In this document: piece after piece, positions 7,168 to 10,162 of the stretch | How the letters are laid out: every line of letters begins with the position of its first letter | Numbering within the stretch: position 1 is the stretch's first letter | NCBI GenBank assembly: GCA_022784805.1 | Contig: JALFYG010000160.1 | Span: forward strand, 1 to 10,162 | Length of the DNA: 10,162 nt | Source of the DNA: Spirochaetales bacterium | Lineage (GTDB): Bacteria; Spirochaetota; Spirochaetia; Sphaerochaetales; Sphaerochaetaceae | Direction of reading: 5' to 3' | Program-made: the position numbers and the translations under genes | The notes under the pieces: model-generated | Seen by the model: the letters and a program-made list of their open reading frames with translations, nothing else | Told to the model about the DNA's origin: nothing | Databases searched by the model: none

Positions 7168-8253
7168 ATGAAAAAAAGGAAAGTTATATATGTTATGCTT
7201 ATAACACTTTCAATTGCCCTATTGTTCCTCTCTTTATTTCTCTTCTGCTTATATAAAAACAAAAAAAGTTACGCAAGTCTTATATATGAGGCTGCAATCA
7301 AAATGGAAAGAGTTGAAGTGTATCTAAAAGAAAGATGCATTGAAAAAGGCATGGAGCTTGTAGATGAGGATATAAATTCGACTTATCTTGTGGGACCTGA
7401 TTTTACAGAGTTGACTTCTACGCCTGGGGATGAAAGAGAGAAGAGAAGCACTCTTAATCCTTACTCGGCAGCTGCAGTGACATCAATGCTTCTTGATGCA
7501 GGTTTAAAGAAAGGAGATACAATCGCAATTGGAGCCAGTGGTTCATATCCTGGATTTTTCCTTGCAGCTCTTTCTGCTGCTTCGGAGCTGGATCTAAAAG
7601 TAAAATTGATTCTCTCCCTTGGTTCCAGTATGTATGGAGCTACAAGACTCCAATACAACATCTTCGATATAGCACGGGACGCAAGGGAAAGCGGACTTAT
7701 CGAATATGAATTATTAGGCGTATCGAGAGGATACAAAGACGATAAAGGCGGTAGTGTTCTCGAAGGAATTCTGTATAATGGAACAGAAGAGTTGTCTTTG
7801 GATATATGTAGAGAAGAAGCCGAAAGAAGTGGCTGCGTTTTGATTAATCCTCCAACTCTTCAAGAGTCTATAGAAGAAAGACTAAGGCTATTTGGGGAAG
7901 TGAAACTGTTTATTAATGTTGGTGGTGCTCCTGTTAATATAGGGGATGGAACAGTTTCATTTTCTGTCCCAGCGGGGCTGGTGATGGAAATGGATGATGT
8001 CCCAAAGGGAGAGGGAAAAGGCGTTGTTTATGAATATCTGGATAAAGGTATTCCTGTTATTAATCTTCTTGATTCCAAGGGTTTTTCAGAGAAATACAAT
8101 GTGGAATTTGATGTATCACCTTTTCCAGAAATAGAGAAAGAGCCTCTCGGAATATCATATTTAACGATGGGAATTATCTCACTTGTCCTCTCTATAACCA
8201 TTATTACTCTTTCTTCCATCTATTATGTAAGGAGAAAAAGAGATGAAGTTTAG
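7168..8253 (+). CDS. pgsW: Poly-gamma-glutamate system protein (PgsW-like)
   Basis: 361 residues with one N-terminal hydrophobic segment (8-28, after KKRK) and one near the C-terminus (about 330-351, followed by RRKR), leaving a large domain of about 300 residues between them, outside the cytoplasm. Recognisable blocks are LNPYSAAAVTSMLLDAG (97-113), GDTIAIGASGSYPGF (116-130), LSLGSSMYGATR (149-160), INPPTLQ and INVGGAPVNIG. I recognise these as the poly-gamma-glutamate system protein family found beside PgsB/PgsC-type genes; its biochemical role is not established. The glycine/serine-rich turns suggest an alpha/beta, possibly nucleotide- or ligand-binding, fold. GGAGGTGA gives a strong start. 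Its stop overlaps the next gene by 11 bases, indicating translational coupling. The family call rests on my memory of the motifs, and no synthase gene lies in this window to support it. Confidence 0.8.
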   Translation: MKKRKVIYVMLITLSIALLFLSLFLFCLYKNKKSYASLIYEAAIKMERVEVYLKERCIEKGMELVDEDINSTYLVGPDFTELTSTPGDEREKRSTLNPYSAAAVTSMLLDAGLKKGDTIAIGASGSYPGFFLAALSAASELDLKVKLILSLGSSMYGATRLQYNIFDIARDARESGLIEYELLGVSRGYKDDKGGSVLEGILYNGTEELSLDICREEAERSGCVLINPPTLQESIEERLRLFGEVKLFINVGGAPVNIGDGTVSFSVPAGLVMEMDDVPKGEGKGVVYEYLDKGIPVINLLDSKGFSEKYNVEFDVSPFPEIEKEPLGISYLTMGIISLVLSITIITLSSIYYVRRKRDEV

Positions 8254-9130
8254 AACTGCTTTAATACTTATTTTATTTTTTCTCTTATTCCTTGTGTCCT
8301 GTGCAACCACAGAGAAAGAGAGTCGAGCTCCTATTGTCGGAATTGCGTGGCGTGATGATACTTCGTCTTCTGCTTTCAAAAGAGTAAAAGAGTATTTGGA
8401 GGAGGGAGGGGTAGAAGTAATAGTATTGGAGAAAGCTATGACCGCTGACCTTGAATACTATGAAGACACTGCCATTAAAGATGATTATCTTCAGTTTGAT
8501 TTTTCTCTCTCAAGCGATGCTGTGGATATAGTGAAAACAACAGAGAATATCATTGAACCTGCCAGCCTAGGAAAAGTAGACCTTGTAGTATTCACAGGAG
8601 GAGAAGATATCTCTCCTTATTTCTATGGAGACTCTTATCTCTCGGACTATCCTATATATAACCCTGATAGAGATATCTCAGACTATCTTACAATGCGTCT
8701 TGCCATGGAAAAGGGCATCCCAATATTTGGAATCTGCAGAGGAATGCAGATGATGGCTATTTATAGTGGAGCTTCCCTCGTTATTGATCTACCTCAATAC
8801 TTTGCAGAAAGAGGAGAAGAGGAATATAGACATCGTTCTGTCACCGATAGTTATACATTTCATTCTGTAACTATCGTAGAAGATTCTTTCCTATCTGGAT
8901 TGGACTTGGATAGAGTAGCCTCATCCCATCATCAAGCCTTATTGGCTGGCGGAAGCGGAGACTATAAAGTACTTGCAGTTGACGGAGAAATAGTTGAAGC
9001 CATAGAGATTGAACCCTCTTCTTATGGAATACAATTTCATCCTGAATTCTTTGTTGATTTTAAAGACTCAAAAGAGTGGTGTGTTTCATTGGAGATACTT
9101 AAAAAGGTAATAGCGGAATCTATGAATTGA
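8243..9130 (+). CDS. Lipoprotein gamma-glutamyl hydrolase, peptidase C26 / PuuD-like
   Basis: 295 residues. The N-terminus is a lipoprotein signal (hydrophobic 6-18, lipobox L-V-S-C20), so the enzyme should be tethered to a membrane outside the cytoplasm; most PuuD relatives are cytosolic. The class I glutamine amidotransferase-like core is complete: FTGGEDISP (117-125), the PDRD/D helix start (141-147), nucleophile elbow GICRGMQ with Cys165, SSHHQA (227-232), and IQFHPE with His266 and Glu268 completing the Cys-His-Glu triad. Members hydrolyse gamma-glutamyl amide bonds, as in gamma-Glu-GABA or folate polyglutamate. AAGGAG at 8229-8234 and the 11-base overlap with the PgsW-like gene show coupled translation. 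A role in trimming a gamma-glutamyl polymer outside the cell membrane is the natural inference; the substrate itself is unproven. Confidence 0.92.
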   Translation: MKFRTALILILFFLLFLVSCATTEKESRAPIVGIAWRDDTSSSAFKRVKEYLEEGGVEVIVLEKAMTADLEYYEDTAIKDDYLQFDFSLSSDAVDIVKTTENIIEPASLGKVDLVVFTGGEDISPYFYGDSYLSDYPIYNPDRDISDYLTMRLAMEKGIPIFGICRGMQMMAIYSGASLVIDLPQYFAERGEEEYRHRSVTDSYTFHSVTIVEDSFLSGLDLDRVASSHHQALLAGGSGDYKVLAVDGEIVEAIEIEPSSYGIQFHPEFFVDFKDSKEWCVSLEILKKVIAESMN

Positions 9131-9174
9131 TGTTTTCAATGTAGAAGGAATAATAAAATTGATGATAATTCTTA

Positions 9175-9202
9175 TTGATAATTATTGTCATTAAGCTATA
9201 AT
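9175..9202 (+). promoter_or_regulatory. Promoter of the Fur-family gene
   Basis: TTGATA (9175-9180), 16-base spacer, perfect TATAAT (9197-9202). The predicted transcription start falls at about 9209-9210, that is, on the A of the start codon. Confidence 0.75.
9176..9190. promoter_or_regulatory. Fur box (7-1-7) overlapping the -35 element
   Basis: TGATAATTATTGTCA matches the 7-1-7 Fur consensus TGATAATNATTATCA at 14 of the 15 positions (N counted as a match). A further TGATAAT half-site lies at 9163-9169, giving an extended site. It covers the -35 and spacer of the regulator's own promoter, as expected for autorepression. The related Zur and PerR boxes differ mainly in the outer bases, and TGA...TCA favours Fur. 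Confidence 0.7.
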
Positions 9203-9209
9203 TACATTA

Positions 9210-9611
9210 ATGACCGCAGTTAGACGAAATACAAAGCAGCTCTCAATTATTCTGGACACCATCAAAACTATGTCCAGACATTTCACTGCTGAAGAAGTCT
9301 ACTTGGAAGTTAAGAAAGAGAATCCAGGTCTTGGTCAGGCCACCGTTTTTAGAAATATAAACAAGATGGCACAGGAGGGAATCCTTTTGAAGATTGAGGT
9401 TCCTGGAGGCGCAAGCCGCTATGAGTTAAGTGCTCCCAAGCACTACCATGCCAAATGTATTAAGTGCGGGAGACTCTTTGATGTTGAGATGGACTATATT
9501 CCGGATTTGGAAAACAAGGTGAAAGATCCACATGGATTTCAGTTTTCTGGTCACGACATCATTTTTACAGGAATTTGTTCTTCCTGCAGAGAAAAGCAGA
9601 AAGACAAATAA
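9210..9611 (+). CDS. Fur-family metalloregulator
   Basis: 133 residues, full length for the family. The N-terminal winged helix (about 1-72) includes RHFTAEEVY (23-31), the recognition helix LGQATVFRNINKMAQEG (41-57) and the wing GGASRYEL. The C-terminal dimer and metal domain has HYHAKCIKCG (His78, His80, Cys83, Cys86) and CSSC (Cys123, Cys126), two CxxC pairs forming a structural zinc site. Candidate sensing-site ligands are His24, Glu72, His78, His80, Asp91 and His115. Glu at 72 rather than the Asp typical of PerR favours Fur or Zur over a peroxide sensor. There is no ribosome binding site before the ATG and no usable in-frame start upstream (stop at 9192), so the mRNA appears leaderless. 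It is probably co-transcribed with the next gene. Confidence 0.94.
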   Translation: MTAVRRNTKQLSIILDTIKTMSRHFTAEEVYLEVKKENPGLGQATVFRNINKMAQEGILLKIEVPGGASRYELSAPKHYHAKCIKCGRLFDVEMDYIPDLENKVKDPHGFQFSGHDIIFTGICSSCREKQKDK

Positions 9612-9631
9612 TAGATATGGAGGATGAACAA

Positions 9632-10162
9632 ATGAGAAGCGTAACTACACTTAGTCTGCAGTATGCACACAGATTCTATGGCTTCAAGGGTGAAGCACAG
9701 TATCTTCATGGTCACACCGGTGAGTTGACAATTGAAGTTGAAGACACAATCGAAGAAGGGGTAAACATGGTTTTTCCATGTAACGAAATCCAGAAGACAG
9801 CTTGGGAAGTTTTAAAGAACTTTGACCATGCTCTTATCTTGAGAGAAGATGATCCACTTTTACCTGCTATTCTTGATGTTTATGAGAAGCAGGGAATCAG
9901 AAATGGTGCTCCAACCAATAAGATGAAGGGACCAGCTTTTGAGACAGAACTTGCCAAGGCATATCCAGAGTGTCGTCTTGTGGTCACAAAAGAGACAATG
10001 ACAGTTGAAGGAATGATCAAGATTGTCTATGACCTTCTGAAGGACAAACTTAACATTGCAAAGCTCTCTTTCACCAGCGGTGTCAACAAGGCTGTCGAGG
10101 AGTATGAGGTAAAGGGATCTAAGGATCGCTGCCCACTCTGTGGTATCGAGCTTAATGAGAAG
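9632..10162 (+). CDS. QueD/PTPS-family protein (COG0720), 3' end outside window
   Basis: 177 codons are open to the window edge. The ATG at 9632 is preceded by GGAGG (9619-9623) at normal spacing, 20 bases after the Fur-family stop; an in-frame ATG at 9617 lies inside that site and is less likely. The 6-pyruvoyl/6-carboxytetrahydropterin synthase pattern is visible: zinc ligands His13, His26 and His28 (AHRF...LHGHTGEL), FDHALIL (64-70) as the catalytic DH motif, and MTVEGM (123-128) as the TxE motif. The usual catalytic Cys four residues before HGH is Ala22, and the Glu three residues before HGH seen in PTPS-III types is Gln23. A middle insertion (about 85-113) and a C-terminal CPLCG (167-171) are extra to the minimal family of about 120 residues. 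Queuosine or pterin-related chemistry is possible; the activity is uncertain. Confidence 0.85.
   Translation, partial: MRSVTTLSLQYAHRFYGFKGEAQYLHGHTGELTIEVEDTIEEGVNMVFPCNEIQKTAWEVLKNFDHALILREDDPLLPAILDVYEKQGIRNGAPTNKMKGPAFETELAKAYPECRLVVTKETMTVEGMIKIVYDLLKDKLNIAKLSFTSGVNKAVEEYEVKGSKDRCPLCGIELNEK

Noticed and set aside
9163..9202. Possible short tandem repeat (TGATAAT repeated) or mobile element end
   Set aside because: The repeats are explained by overlapping Fur box half-sites, and no transposase or target duplication is present.
1..10162. CRISPR array, tRNA, rRNA, transposase, phage or toxin-antitoxin genes
   Set aside because: I looked for regularly spaced repeats, tRNA-like cloverleaf ends and typical motifs and saw none; the reading frames are fully used by the listed genes.

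Overview
The window holds two divergent gene blocks and the start of a third region. The organism looks like a moderately AT-rich bacterium with classic Shine-Dalgarno sites and many exported proteins. A spirochaete (Sphaerochaeta/Treponema-like) is my best guess from the gene families, at low confidence; no rRNA or tRNA is present to test it.

Minus-strand operon (6636 down to 1, running off the left edge). The order of transcription is: an exported DUF6305-like protein, a multi-spanning TRAP/DctM-like (ion-transporter superfamily) permease, a 57-residue two-helix membrane microprotein, a membrane-anchored M14/AstE-like zinc deacylase, and two tandem exported C69-type dipeptidases, the second truncated by the window edge. 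Gaps are 20, 13, 10, 74 and 18 bases, each start has a good ribosome binding site, and the 74-base gap carries a strong GC hairpin. This is very probably one transcription unit dedicated to cleaving something outside the cytoplasm and moving a product across the membrane.

Divergent intergenic region (6637-7167). About 530 AT-rich bases with no convincing gene. It contains a palindrome near the minus operon, phased TAGTTAA repeats, and a plausible promoter for the plus-strand genes.

Plus-strand pair (7168-9130). A two-TM protein of the poly-gamma-glutamate system type (PgsW-like) overlaps by 11 bases a lipoprotein-form class I glutamine-amidotransferase-like gamma-glutamyl hydrolase (peptidase C26). 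Together with the minus operon this gives four hydrolase genes of three unrelated folds, all predicted to be exported or membrane-anchored, beside a PgsW-like protein and a permease. The working hypothesis is a locus for remodelling, degradation or recapture of a gamma-glutamyl polymer or gamma-glutamyl peptides. No PgsB/PgsC-type synthase is visible here.

Right end (9131-10162). A Fur-family regulator lies behind a near-perfect Fur box that overlaps its own promoter; its transcript would start at or next to the ATG (leaderless). It is followed 20 bases later by a partial QueD/PTPS-family gene that keeps the zinc histidines but lacks the usual catalytic cysteine. This part appears unrelated to the polymer locus.
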